The notes under the pieces were generated by a model. That model was not told where the DNA came from. It made no database searches and saw nothing but the letters and a program-made list of their open reading frames with translations. Both the position numbers and the translations under genes were made by a program. Source: Candidatus Poribacteria bacterium (GTDB taxonomy: Bacteria; Poribacteria; WGA-4E; WGA-3G). Taken from it: DNA of 64,000 bases. Shown in pieces: positions 54,737 through 63,097 of this stretch. The DNA lies in NCBI GenBank assembly GCA_022394755.1, contig JAGFCA010000014.1, positions 1 through 64,000 on the forward strand, read 5' to 3'. Every line of letters begins with the position of its first letter. Within the stretch, counting starts at the first letter, position 1.

Positions 54737-55792
54737 ATGATGACGAATTTACAACCTAAATCTCATAAGATAGTCATACTTGCCGAAGGCTCATTTGGTG
54801 TACTTGAATCCAAGACTGCTACTGTATTGGTTCGTTATCTTCCTGATAATATTGTTGGAGTAATCGACAGTACTAACGCTGGTAAAGATGTCAGTGAGGT
54901 AATAGAAATAGGTAAAGGTATACCGATCCTTAGAAGCTTATCTGATGCTATAGAATTCCGACCAACAATGTTGGCAATCGGTATTGCCCCGCCAGGTGGT
55001 GAATTACCAGATGAATGGCGTTCAATTATATGTGATGCAATTCAATCAGGATTACATGTGATGAGTGGTCTTCACCATTTTTTGAGTGAAGATGTAGAAT
55101 TAATGGAAATGGCAGAAAAACATAATGTCATCTTATGGGATGTTCGTAAGCCGCCAGATGTTTTACCAATTGCAACCTGTAAGGCTGCGGATGTAGATAG
55201 CACAGTAATACTTACAGTGGGTTCTGATTGCCGTGTAGGGAAAATGTTATCAGGCATAGAAATTACAAAGGAAGCACGAACACGTGGAATCAATGCGGAA
55301 TTTTGTCCTACAGGGCAGAATGGAATCATGGTATGGGGTTGGGGTATTGCCATTGACGCAGTTGTCTCAGATTTCACTGCTGGTGCATCTGAAGAGATAG
55401 TGCTTGAAGGTGCTAAGTGGCACGATTTACTAATTGTTGAAGGACAAGGGTCATTGGTACATCCAGGATACTCAGGTGTTACCTTAAGCTTACTACATGG
55501 GAGTATGCCAGATGCTATGATTTTCTGTCATCAACCTTCAAGAGAAATAGTTGCTCGCTATTCAGTTCCGTTACCACACATAACAGAAATGATTTCTCAC
55601 TATGAGTTGTTAACTGCTCCGATTAAACCTGCCAAGGTAATTGGGATAGCTTTAAATTGTTATGATCTATCAGAAGCAGAAGCAGAAGAAGCAATTTACT
55701 CTGTAGAAAGGGAAACTGGACTCCCTGCGACTGATGTTGTTCGTTTTGGCGCAGAGAAATTAGTCGACGCCATACAACAATATCTTCGCTAA
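54737..55792 (+). CDS. DUF1611 P-loop protein (DgcN-like)
   Basis: A 351-residue protein of the DUF1611 family. The N-terminal domain is KTATVLVRYLPDNIVGVIDS; the Walker A variant is GSDCRVGKMLSG, then EFCPTGQNGIM and IVEGQGSL. DgcN, a characterised member, N-acetylates D-amino acids (D-glutamate) and works with the racemase/epimerase DgcA. The D-threonine-aldolase-like gene nearby supports a D-amino-acid context (inference). ATGATG at 54737 leaves the exact start open by one codon. Confidence 0.85.
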   Translation: MMTNLQPKSHKIVILAEGSFGVLESKTATVLVRYLPDNIVGVIDSTNAGKDVSEVIEIGKGIPILRSLSDAIEFRPTMLAIGIAPPGGELPDEWRSIICDAIQSGLHVMSGLHHFLSEDVELMEMAEKHNVILWDVRKPPDVLPIATCKAADVDSTVILTVGSDCRVGKMLSGIEITKEARTRGINAEFCPTGQNGIMVWGWGIAIDAVVSDFTAGASEEIVLEGAKWHDLLIVEGQGSLVHPGYSGVTLSLLHGSMPDAMIFCHQPSREIVARYSVPLPHITEMISHYELLTAPIKPAKVIGIALNCYDLSEAEAEEAIYSVERETGLPATDVVRFGAEKLVDAIQQYLR

Positions 55793-55989
55793 ATATCTGA
55801 GTGTTTGTTAGATGATGCCATCGGATACAAAGCGAATGTTGAGTGATTCCCCGGATATATCAATAAATGTAGAAGTTCAATGATCACGCACCCTGAAACA
55901 TTTTCAATGGAACCATTCATCCAACTTTTATTAGTAGAGCGTATCTCATAAATCAAATATTTGGAAGATTCTTGGATCTTTCCATGCAT
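55789..55989 (-). CDS. Doubtful small open frame
   Basis: A 66-codon frame (MHGKIQESSKYLIYEIR...SNKHSDI) that overlaps the stop of the DUF1611 gene by 4 bases. The composition is protein-like rather than random, so it may be the remnant of a larger gene, but no start signal or family is evident. The rest of 55990-56225 (bases before the D-threonine-aldolase-like stop) holds no gene. Confidence 0.3.
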   Translation of the reverse strand: MHGKIQESSKYLIYEIRSTNKSWMNGSIENVSGCVIIELLHLLIYPGNHSTFALYPMASSNKHSDI

Positions 55990-56225
55990 TATATATTGAT
56001 ACAACTGCGGGGAAACCCCATCCCTACGAAAAAGGAGTTTACTAAAAACGCACGATTCGTATTTATGAGATACGTTGTAGTTATATTGGGTGGAATCTAC
56101 ATGGAATTAGCAAAGATGAATCAACATTAAGCAGAATCAGATGAACAATTATCTGAACATAAGCATAAAGATACTATATAAAAGAAATAAAAAGTGAGTT
56201 TGAGTTACCCGATTACAGTTCCATA

Positions 56226-57350
56226 TCACGATACACTACGATTTCGTGCAGTAACTTCCCATGTGTTTCTACTATATCCATCAGAATCGACGACATAATA
56301 AAATGGATGTAAAGCTACACAAGGACAGATATGGGTAGGACATACATATACCTCTTGCCCAATTTGTAAACCTGAAGTATCTGGTATATTAATTGCCCAA
56401 TGTTCTTCGTGCTGCTTGTCCACTTCAGCGTTTTCAATATTCAATATTATCCCGCGTACACCATCAGGATCAGCAGCGATTGCCTTGTGTCCTAAATCAA
56501 GTGTAATTCTATCTGATGTAGGAATACTAATAATACGACTGAGTAATAATGCAGCAGGGGTAAAACCCAAATCTGGATAACGATTTGTGTATCCGTGATC
56601 ATGAAAAACAAAGGTGCCGGGGGATGCTTCGACATCGGGTGTTTTAGCATAGATTGGAAATGTTGGTGTTCCCCCCATTACAACTAAAGGAATAGGAAGA
56701 CCTTTTGCAGATAATAAATCACGCATCTCTTGAACTTGTTCAATGCTGTGTTGACAAGAATTAATTCTGTCTTCTAAATCCTCATCATGAATATGTCCGT
56801 CATATACGTGTAAACCCCATGGTTCCACACCATCAGATTTAGAAATAGTTTCGTAGACCTTAACTGCATCATCTCCTATAGGTATTCCAGTTCGATGCAT
56901 GCCGACATCAAGATCAAGCATGACTTTCATGTTCAATCCGTATTTTACACATTCAAATGAAAGATCTTTAACTGCTGAGATATGGTCAACGATTACCTTA
57001 AAATCTGCTTGTGGGTATTGTCTTTGCAATGATACAAACCGTTTTATATTGGGACCGACCATTTGGTAAGCAATCAGAATATCTTCAATTCCGTTCTGTG
57101 CAAGCATCTCAGCTTCTTTCAAAGTAGCACACTTATGCTTTAGTATACCCGCTTCCCGTTCCATGACAACAATCTCTGCGGTCTTATGTGTTTTTGCATG
57201 GGGTCGGAGTTTTGAAACATCTCCATCAACAATATCTATAGCACGTTGAATGTTCATTTCAACTTGTTCAAGATAGACAATGAGTGCAGGACTTGGTATA
57301 TTCTCAACATTTTGTATTTGATATTTCTTATCCACGACTACCTCCAACAT
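56226..57350 (-). CDS. D-threonine aldolase/D-serine dehydratase-like PLP enzyme
   Basis: A 374-residue fold-type III PLP enzyme. The Schiff-base lysine is in LRPHAKTHKTAEIV, in the alanine-racemase-like barrel. The C-terminal domain has VYVCPTHICPCVALHPFYYV, with the His and Cys that bind the active-site metal in D-threonine aldolases and eukaryotic-type D-serine dehydratases. It cleaves or deaminates a beta-hydroxy-D-amino acid. It follows pth upstream in the genome; spacing to pth is 99 bases. Confidence 0.9.
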   Translation of the reverse strand: MLEVVVDKKYQIQNVENIPSPALIVYLEQVEMNIQRAIDIVDGDVSKLRPHAKTHKTAEIVVMEREAGILKHKCATLKEAEMLAQNGIEDILIAYQMVGPNIKRFVSLQRQYPQADFKVIVDHISAVKDLSFECVKYGLNMKVMLDLDVGMHRTGIPIGDDAVKVYETISKSDGVEPWGLHVYDGHIHDEDLEDRINSCQHSIEQVQEMRDLLSAKGLPIPLVVMGGTPTFPIYAKTPDVEASPGTFVFHDHGYTNRYPDLGFTPAALLLSRIISIPTSDRITLDLGHKAIAADPDGVRGIILNIENAEVDKQHEEHWAINIPDTSGLQIGQEVYVCPTHICPCVALHPFYYVVDSDGYSRNTWEVTARNRSVS

Positions 57351-57449
57351 GTTTTATAATGATATAAATTACTTATCTGGAATATAAGAATTAGGATTAT
57401 TCTCAATATAGAAAAAGATCGTCATAATATTTGAGATAATCAATAATAC

Positions 57450-58037
57450 CTATTGACGACTATTGAATTGGTTCATAGTTGTAAGGACACCTTTAGTAAT
57501 AAATGTCTCAACTGCTTCGACGGCACGATCAACTGATTGGTCAATCAGGACTTTCTCATCCTCTGTAAATGTGGATAATACATAATCTGTTAAGTTTCCA
57601 ACAGGTTCCCCAATCCCAATTCTTAACCTTGGAAACTCATTTGAATCTAAATGATAGATGATAGACTTCATACCTTTTTGACCCCCATCACTTCCTTTCT
57701 GTCTTATACGAATTACTCCGACATCCAGATGTATGTCATCGTAAATTATACATACATCAGTATACAAGAGATCCAGACGATTGACCAGTGCGGCGACAGC
57801 TACACCGCTGTTGTTCATATAGGTCATGGGTTTGGCGAGAGTTACAGGTAAATCCTTCCAAGCTGCTTGCATAACGAGTGATTGACATACAGATGTAGCA
57901 CGTTTTGTAGTTGGTTGCCAATTCTGATTTTCAGATTTGATTTTATCATAAATAGTATCAATTACACGAAACCCAATATTGTGTTTCGTATGTTCATACC
58001 GTGCACCGGGATTCCCAAGTCCAACAATCAGTTTCAC
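57450..58037 (-). CDS. pth: Peptidyl-tRNA hydrolase
   Basis: A 195-residue enzyme of standard length. MKLIVGLGNPGARYEHTKHNIGF gives the catalytic His, KPMTYMNNSG the substrate-binding Asn, and IIYDDIHLDVG the Asp; GSDGGQKGMKSI closes the active site. It releases peptide from stalled peptidyl-tRNAs. It lies 36 bases behind the GerMN gene and not far from rplY, with which it is often clustered. Confidence 0.96.
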   Translation of the reverse strand: MKLIVGLGNPGARYEHTKHNIGFRVIDTIYDKIKSENQNWQPTTKRATSVCQSLVMQAAWKDLPVTLAKPMTYMNNSGVAVAALVNRLDLLYTDVCIIYDDIHLDVGVIRIRQKGSDGGQKGMKSIIYHLDSNEFPRLRIGIGEPVGNLTDYVLSTFTEDEKVLIDQSVDRAVEAVETFITKGVLTTMNQFNSRQ

Positions 58038-58073
58038 TGCCTATCTCCAATAATGTTCTTACATTAGAGTAAA

Positions 58074-58661
58074 TTAAAAACGAAGGGGATTGGAAATATC
58101 AAGATGTCCCCCAAGTTTCTCTACCTCTTCACCATCAATTAGTATTTGTACATGCCTAATTTTATCAGGAAAAGCTTCAAACACAGTATTGAGAATTGAG
58201 GTAACGGTTATCACTTCTGCAGTAGTTCCACCAATCTGTCCATCTGCGAGATGATGTGAAAAATCTAAATAAGCAGTCATCTGATTATCAATATATACTT
58301 CATTTAGTTTCGTCCCACCAGGAATTGGATTCCTATAATTTGGACGAGTCTCGTTAACTAACGCTGTAATAATCTGTTTCAATCGTTCTGTTGGATCAGG
58401 ATAGAGTCGCAGGTCAACATATACTGCAATTAGTTCAGATAATGTTGGATCATATAAGAATAATTTTACTTGTATGGAAGGAGGTAATTCCTTTGTAGTA
58501 TTTGCTGTATGTGGAAGAACTGGTGGAGCATCTACTACTACTGTTTTCTTTGAATTAGAGATTAACAGCAACGTAATTGCGAGAAGAATTACGATTACGA
58601 CTAAGGTAATTACCCATAAAATGAATAGCCTTGAGTGTATTATTTTGCGTATTATATCCAC
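58074..58661 (-). CDS. GerMN-domain protein
   Basis: A 195-residue protein anchored by one N-terminal helix (~13-34). The exported part contains a GerMN domain: IQVKLFLYDPTLSELIAVYVDLR, then RLKQIITALVNETRPNY and LNEVYIDNQMTAYLDFSH. The domain occurs outside spore formers as well and is of unknown biochemical role, probably acting in the periplasm near the cell wall. Confidence 0.85.
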   Translation of the reverse strand: MDIIRKIIHSRLFILWVITLVVIVILLAITLLLISNSKKTVVVDAPPVLPHTANTTKELPPSIQVKLFLYDPTLSELIAVYVDLRLYPDPTERLKQIITALVNETRPNYRNPIPGGTKLNEVYIDNQMTAYLDFSHHLADGQIGGTTAEVITVTSILNTVFEAFPDKIRHVQILIDGEEVEKLGGHLDISNPLRF

Positions 58662-58710
58662 ATTAACATTATAATTAAAACGTGAGTTTGATCAATCTAA
58701 TTTTATTAAT

Positions 58711-58740
58711 CAGTGCAGTTAGGAAGCCGCACCTGCCAGG
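58711..58740 (+). repeat. GTGCGGTTAGAAACCGCAC-type hairpin repeat
   Basis: CAGTGCAGTTAGGAAGCCGCACCTGCCAGG-like: the copy closest to the full GTGCGGTT/AACCGCAC stem. It lies upstream of the GerMN gene and just before MITE-like copy 2. Confidence 0.6.
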
Positions 58741-58771
58741 CCTTTCGGAGTGATATTCTTGAAGTATCAAG

Positions 58772-58892
58772 TTATACCATTTTTAATAAGAGATGTCTCA
58801 TTCAAAGAGTCGGGAATCGGAGATCACTCATACCAAAGAACAGAAGACAAAATAAAGTCATCATGTAAATAAATCAATAGAAAATGGTATTA
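58772..58892 (+). mobile_element. MITE-like element, copy 2
   Basis: 121 bases, TTATACCATTTTT to AAAATGGTATTA, in the same orientation as copy 1 (4406-4524). Differences are about 16 substitutions and one 2-base gap. TTA flanks TACCATT and AATGGTA on both sides. Confidence 0.6.
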
Positions 58893-58971
58893 TTTTCCTA
58901 TTGTCAAACTCAGGTTAAATGAAAAATATCGTATGTCAACGATAGGTTTAGGAATAACACAAGGAAGTTGA

Positions 58972-59259
58972 TTATTGTGTAACTAACTGCGTAGCTAATT
59001 CTAATGCGTCGAAGGGGTTGTCATTTATCCAGTACTGATATGCCTTTTTAAGATCAGTCTCTTTATATGTTTGCTTCTCAACCAGAGTCCGAGCAAGGAT
59101 TAACGCCATTTCAGAATCATCTATTGGTTGACCTGCAATAGTGTTCCATGTACCACCATTCTATAGATCACGAGCACCATCCGTGTATTCTTTTATAATA
59201 TATTCTGGAGATTTGAAATCTACAAGCGAACCGAGTGCATCTCCTACCAGTTGTCCCAT
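58972..59259 (-). pseudogene. ADP-ribosylglycohydrolase, broken N-terminal fragment
   Basis: Reading from ATG at 59259 gives MGQLVGDALGSLVDFKSPEY, then a TAG at codon 33 (59161-59163), then NGGTWNTIAGQPIDDSEMAL. The GDALG and DDSEMA segments are the metal-binding signature of DraG/ADP-ribosylglycohydrolases, which are ~300 residues long. The fragment ends at codon 95 after NPFDALELATQ, where the family continues. Amber codon plus truncation indicate a dead gene. It lies between the GerMN gene and the amidase. Confidence 0.75.
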
Positions 59260-59340
59260 TATACACCCTTACGCATTCAATTCATAATTTTTGTTTATAT
59301 TATAATTTAGAAATTGAGCCTTAATTATTTTTTTTAGGAA

Positions 59341-60504
59341 TTATTCATTGGCAGTATCGGGACTGTTATTGATTGATGTTTCATATAACTTAATAGAGCG
59401 AAGAATTGACTTTGCCAATTCAGATATATAATCAGGATTTGCTAATTTTGTTGCATCATCAGTATTAGAAAGAAATCCAAGCTCCAACAAAACTGCAGGC
59501 ATATATACATCAGCCAGTGCAATCATTGGAAATTCCTTGAGTGTAATCTTATCTTCAGTGAAAAAATTCAGTTCGTTTTGTAGTATAGTAGCATAATCTT
59601 TACTTTGTTTTAGATAGTTAGCTTGGTTAAGTATATTAATTCCCTTCTGCCCAATTACCTTAGTAATACCTGCCTTGGATCGTAGTTGTCCATTTGGATT
59701 ATTAATGTATAACCGTATCCCTTTTTGATTTTCAGAATAGGATGCGTTGCAATGTAGACTAATAAATAACTGTCCCTGATTCTTATTTGTAGATTGTACT
59801 CGTTGAATTCGACTTCTATATTGATCTTGTTCTCTGGTTAGATGTATAATGAATCCTTCTTGTTTACTGAGGGATTGAATCTTTTTAGCTACAGCGAGAA
59901 CTATGTCTTTTTCAACCAATCCATTCTGCCCCTTACATCCATTATCCTCAGCCCCTCCATGACCAGGATCAATAATAACGATAAATTGCTTACCTGCTTC
60001 ATCATTATTCCCTTCCCAAGCAGTTTTTGGAATAATTCGCACGCGTTGTAGATTAGGGTTGTATAATACAACAATATCATCAAAAATGGGAAGAATATCT
60101 TGAAAGAAATTCATAGGTAACATTGGTCGCCCTTGAATAACCTGTGGAGGAACATTAATTGGAACATTCTTCTTATCAGTAACTATATTGACAGTCTTAG
60201 ACCCCATCCTTAAACGAATTTCCTTGTCTTTCGTTTTGAGAATCAGTTGTTTTTTTGGAAGATGATAATTATAGGTCATCTCTGGATCAAAAACATCTTT
60301 TATTATATCAACAGGTAAATATACAGACTTGTTATGTAGTACAGATTCTGCTTCTGCAATTACCTCCCCATTAATATTAACAAAACGCACGGTTTGTGCT
60401 TGCGCATAACCGTGCGTTTTAATAAATATAATCAGAATGAGATGTATAAGAATTAAGAAAGGATATTGACGTAACAACGAATTATAGTTATTGTGCGTCT
60501 TCAT
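59341..60504 (-). CDS. N-acetylmuramoyl-L-alanine amidase
   Basis: A 387-residue exported protein. I start it at 60504, giving a good signal peptide; the open frame extends farther but through rplY. Residues ~40-165 resemble a copper-amine-oxidase N-terminal (PF07833-type) domain: SVYLPVDIIKDVFD and GRPMLPMNFFQDIL. Residues ~190-370 are an Amidase_3 zinc hydrolase: VIIDPGHGGAEDNG (His), EKDIVLA (Glu), LFISLHCNAS (His) and LLELGFLSN. It cleaves the amide bond between MurNAc and the peptide stem. Its start overlaps rplY by 17 bases. Confidence 0.9.
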   Translation of the reverse strand: MKTHNNYNSLLRQYPFLILIHLILIIFIKTHGYAQAQTVRFVNINGEVIAEAESVLHNKSVYLPVDIIKDVFDPEMTYNYHLPKKQLILKTKDKEIRLRMGSKTVNIVTDKKNVPINVPPQVIQGRPMLPMNFFQDILPIFDDIVVLYNPNLQRVRIIPKTAWEGNNDEAGKQFIVIIDPGHGGAEDNGCKGQNGLVEKDIVLAVAKKIQSLSKQEGFIIHLTREQDQYRSRIQRVQSTNKNQGQLFISLHCNASYSENQKGIRLYINNPNGQLRSKAGITKVIGQKGINILNQANYLKQSKDYATILQNELNFFTEDKITLKEFPMIALADVYMPAVLLELGFLSNTDDATKLANPDYISELAKSILRSIKLYETSINNSPDTANE

Positions 60505-61186
60505 CCTCGTCATCACTGCGTCTTCGTGAGATAAGTTCAGGTTCGGTTCTTTCCTCTTCAGCGTCTTCAGCGGGTGCACCTTCTTCACCTTCTTCACCCT
60601 CAACTTCTTCAACAACTTCTTCAACAATGACACGAGGTTGACTAACGGATACAATAATTCGTTGTAGTTCGTCTGAGACTTCAATATCATCCTCAAGTTC
60701 AATATCCTGAACATAAACGATATCCCCAATATCCATATCAGAAATGTCAACAGTGATCTCATTTGGCATTAGTGAAGGCAGACAATTAAGGGTAAGATAT
60801 CTCAGTGGGAATTCAACAACACCGCCTTCTTGTAAACCGACAGGTGTACCATCCAATATAATTGGAACAGTGGATGTTACGGGTTCATCTAAAGAAATGC
60901 GAATAAAATCAGCATGAAGTAGGACTTGTTTCTCAACAGGATGTCGTTGTATATCTTTAATAATTACCGGTTCAGGATTTCCTTCTGTGATTTCCATATT
61001 AATGATAACATTTTCACCATAAGTTCGTAGAAATTGCTTGAATGCGCGTTCATTAATTTGTATGGCAACAGAATCTTGTTTACGTCCGTAAAGAACACCG
61101 GGAACATCTCCTAAGCGTCTAATAGCTTTTGCATTCTGTTTTCCGAATGTATCTCTTTGTTTTACATCTAATTTTGCTTGTTGCAT
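60488..61186 (-). CDS. rplY: 50S ribosomal protein L25/Ctc
   Basis: A 232-residue L25 of the Ctc (long) type. The N-terminal domain has FGKQNAKAIRRLGDVPGVLYG and binds 5S rRNA; the C-terminal beta domain is followed by a very acidic tail (residues ~185-232, EEVEGEEGEEG-like). It lies 37 bases downstream of tRNA-Gln and overlaps the amidase start. Confidence 0.93.
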   Translation of the reverse strand: MQQAKLDVKQRDTFGKQNAKAIRRLGDVPGVLYGRKQDSVAIQINERAFKQFLRTYGENVIINMEITEGNPEPVIIKDIQRHPVEKQVLLHADFIRISLDEPVTSTVPIILDGTPVGLQEGGVVEFPLRYLTLNCLPSLMPNEITVDISDMDIGDIVYVQDIELEDDIEVSDELQRIIVSVSQPRVIVEEVVEEVEGEEGEEGAPAEDAEEERTEPELISRRRSDDEDEDAQ

Positions 61187-61223
61187 TTTATCATTTAAAC
61201 CTTATATAACTTAAAATAAGAAA

Positions 61224-61295
61224 CAGGGCGGGTAGGATTCGAACCTACGCATGCAGGTGCCAAAGACCTGTGCCTTACCACTTGGCCACCGCCCT
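61224..61295 (-). tRNA. tRNA-Gln (UUG anticodon)
   Basis: A 72-nt cloverleaf. The acceptor stem AGGGCGG pairs perfectly with CCGCCCT, the D-arm is GCC-AAGTGGTAA-GGC, the anticodon stem CAGGT/ACCTG encloses CTTTGGC with anticodon TTG, and the T-arm is GTAGG-TTCGAAT-CCTAC. CCA is not encoded. Its 5' end directly abuts the ispE stop codon and rplY follows after 37 bases, so it is processed from the ispE-rplY transcript. Confidence 0.93.
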
Positions 61296-62186
61296 TCAAT
61301 CATCAATAAATACGCCTATGCAACTGGTTTGTGTGTTAAAACAGAAACTAACTCTATTCTTGAAATAATTCATACATTGTTGGGCTGCAGAATCGTTCTC
61401 CATCAATGCGAAAAGAGTTGCCCCACTACCTGACATCAAAACGCCTAAACAACCTTCTTGTTTAGATACCTCATTCTTTAATTTAGAAAGATTGGTATTT
61501 TTTTTAAAAACGGGTATCTCAAGTAGATTGAATAGGTTTTCTGCGATTCCAGTTATATCACCAGTTTCAAAGTAAGACTTAACAATTATACCTTTATTTT
61601 CGTTTCTTGTCAAGGGAATGTGTAATTTATCAAACACAGATTTCGTCTGGATTTGTATACCGGAATTTATGAGAATAACAGATATATCTTGTAGTGGTCT
61701 TAAAGTTTCTAAAACATCTCCGATGCCAGTACCGAAAGCTGCTCCGCCATGAAGACAGAATGGAATATCCGCTCCTAATTGCCCACCAATTTGACTAAGA
61801 ACTTTATCTGGTAAACCCAGATCAAATAATTCATTTACCCCGATAAGTGTTGCGGCAGCGTTGGTACTCCCACCTGCGAGACCAGCAGCAACTGGAATTC
61901 TCTTGTTGATATGAATGTCAATTCCCCCAAATCCACCGACTGTTTCATATAAGGCTTGTGCAGCCTTATATACTAAATTCTGCTTATCTGTTGGCACATC
62001 TGGATGTGTACAATTAACAGAAATTCCTTTTTTGGCACGTTTGGCAAGAATTAGTTCGTCATTCAATGCAACTGAATGGAAAATTGTCTCGATGTTGTGA
62101 TATCCATCAGCACGTTTACCAACAACATCTAAGTATAGGTTTATTTTTGCGTTTCCACTTACCTTTATAGTGTCAGTTGTAGTCAT
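61296..62186 (-). CDS. ispE: 4-diphosphocytidyl-2-C-methyl-D-erythritol kinase
   Basis: A 296-residue GHMP kinase. NAKINLYLDVVGKRADGYHNI is the substrate-binding opening, and VAAGLAGGSTNAAATL is the ATP loop. GVLMSGSGATLFAL completes motif III. It phosphorylates CDP-methylerythritol in the non-mevalonate isoprenoid pathway. The ATG overlaps the LolB-like stop by 4 bases, and the tRNA gene begins directly after its stop. Confidence 0.96.
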   Translation of the reverse strand: MTTTDTIKVSGNAKINLYLDVVGKRADGYHNIETIFHSVALNDELILAKRAKKGISVNCTHPDVPTDKQNLVYKAAQALYETVGGFGGIDIHINKRIPVAAGLAGGSTNAAATLIGVNELFDLGLPDKVLSQIGGQLGADIPFCLHGGAAFGTGIGDVLETLRPLQDISVILINSGIQIQTKSVFDKLHIPLTRNENKGIIVKSYFETGDITGIAENLFNLLEIPVFKKNTNLSKLKNEVSKQEGCLGVLMSGSGATLFALMENDSAAQQCMNYFKNRVSFCFNTQTSCIGVFIDD

Positions 62187-63097
62187 TTTTGTGTATCTGA
62201 CTTCTCAGGATCAGATATAAGTATTATCTCCATATCATCATTTAAGAATGGCTGAAAATCAAATTGACTATCATCAATCTCTACATTTAACTGTACTTCT
62301 GCTATTGTAATTACTACACTTGTCTGTTCAATTGGTCTTTCAAATTTTACAGTAGAAGGTCTCAGAACACCATCTACAACACGATAATCTAAAAACACCA
62401 CATGTTGTTTTATAGCTTTTTTATTGTTCTGTATCTTCCACTCAGTTACACGGGGTTCACCATCCTTGATTGTTACTGTAATTGTTTCTGTATGGTCTGG
62501 TTCGGTGTTAGGACGGGAAACGATAAATGTATTCCCAGTGGATTCAATGCTAAGATCATTCATTCTTCCATCAAGAAAAGGGTTTGCGAAAATGGCACTT
62601 AACATATCAGAAACCCGTAAGTCTAATCCGAAAATCTTACGTAAAACACCATCAGATAACTTACCCAAATATGCTTCTTGTTCATCAAGAAGAACAAGTA
62701 AAAATCTATTCCTGTTTGCTATTGCAACGCCTTTTGTATCATTAAATCCTCCTAATGCTTGAATTCGTAGAAGATCACTACCATCCGAAGCCTTTTTATA
62801 CCATAACATTTCATGTAAATAGTCAGGAGGAGAACCTTCTTCTTGTATTCTTACCATCATCTTAGTGGTTTTTAGGGACCCAGTTAAGTCATATCTATCC
62901 TGTAATGTTTGTAAATGAGAAGAGAATTCGTCAGATAGTTCAGGAGATTGCCCAGGGTTTGATATAATTACTACACACCCATTACAGATTATTAGAATAA
63001 AAAGAATCATCCAATAACTTATTTTAGTTATTGGATGATTGGTCTGAACAGAAGTAGAGGTGGTAAATTTTAAATTGAAATCAAACCGATAATGCAT
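62183..63097 (-). CDS. LolB/LolA-like lipoprotein
   Basis: A 304-residue exported protein. A hydrophobic stretch (~29-40) runs into ILIICNGC, which can serve as a lipobox with Cys41 as the lipidated residue. The rest (ELSDEFSSHLQTLQDRYDLTGSLK onward; VTEWKIQN, VVDGVLRPSTVKFE) fits the LolA/LolB-like half-barrel that carries hydrophobic chains. ispE next to lolB is a common proteobacterial arrangement. Its ATG overlaps the argD stop (TAATG), so the 63097 start is favoured despite the long N-terminal extension. Confidence 0.7.
   Translation of the reverse strand: MHYRFDFNLKFTTSTSVQTNHPITKISYWMILFILIICNGCVVIISNPGQSPELSDEFSSHLQTLQDRYDLTGSLKTTKMMVRIQEEGSPPDYLHEMLWYKKASDGSDLLRIQALGGFNDTKGVAIANRNRFLLVLLDEQEAYLGKLSDGVLRKIFGLDLRVSDMLSAIFANPFLDGRMNDLSIESTGNTFIVSRPNTEPDHTETITVTIKDGEPRVTEWKIQNNKKAIKQHVVFLDYRVVDGVLRPSTVKFERPIEQTSVVITIAEVQLNVEIDDSQFDFQPFLNDDMEIILISDPEKSDTQK

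Noticed and set aside
60505..60762. 86-residue N-terminal extension of the amidase
   Set aside because: It is the antisense-free overlapping frame of rplY on the same strand; the signal peptide begins at 60504.
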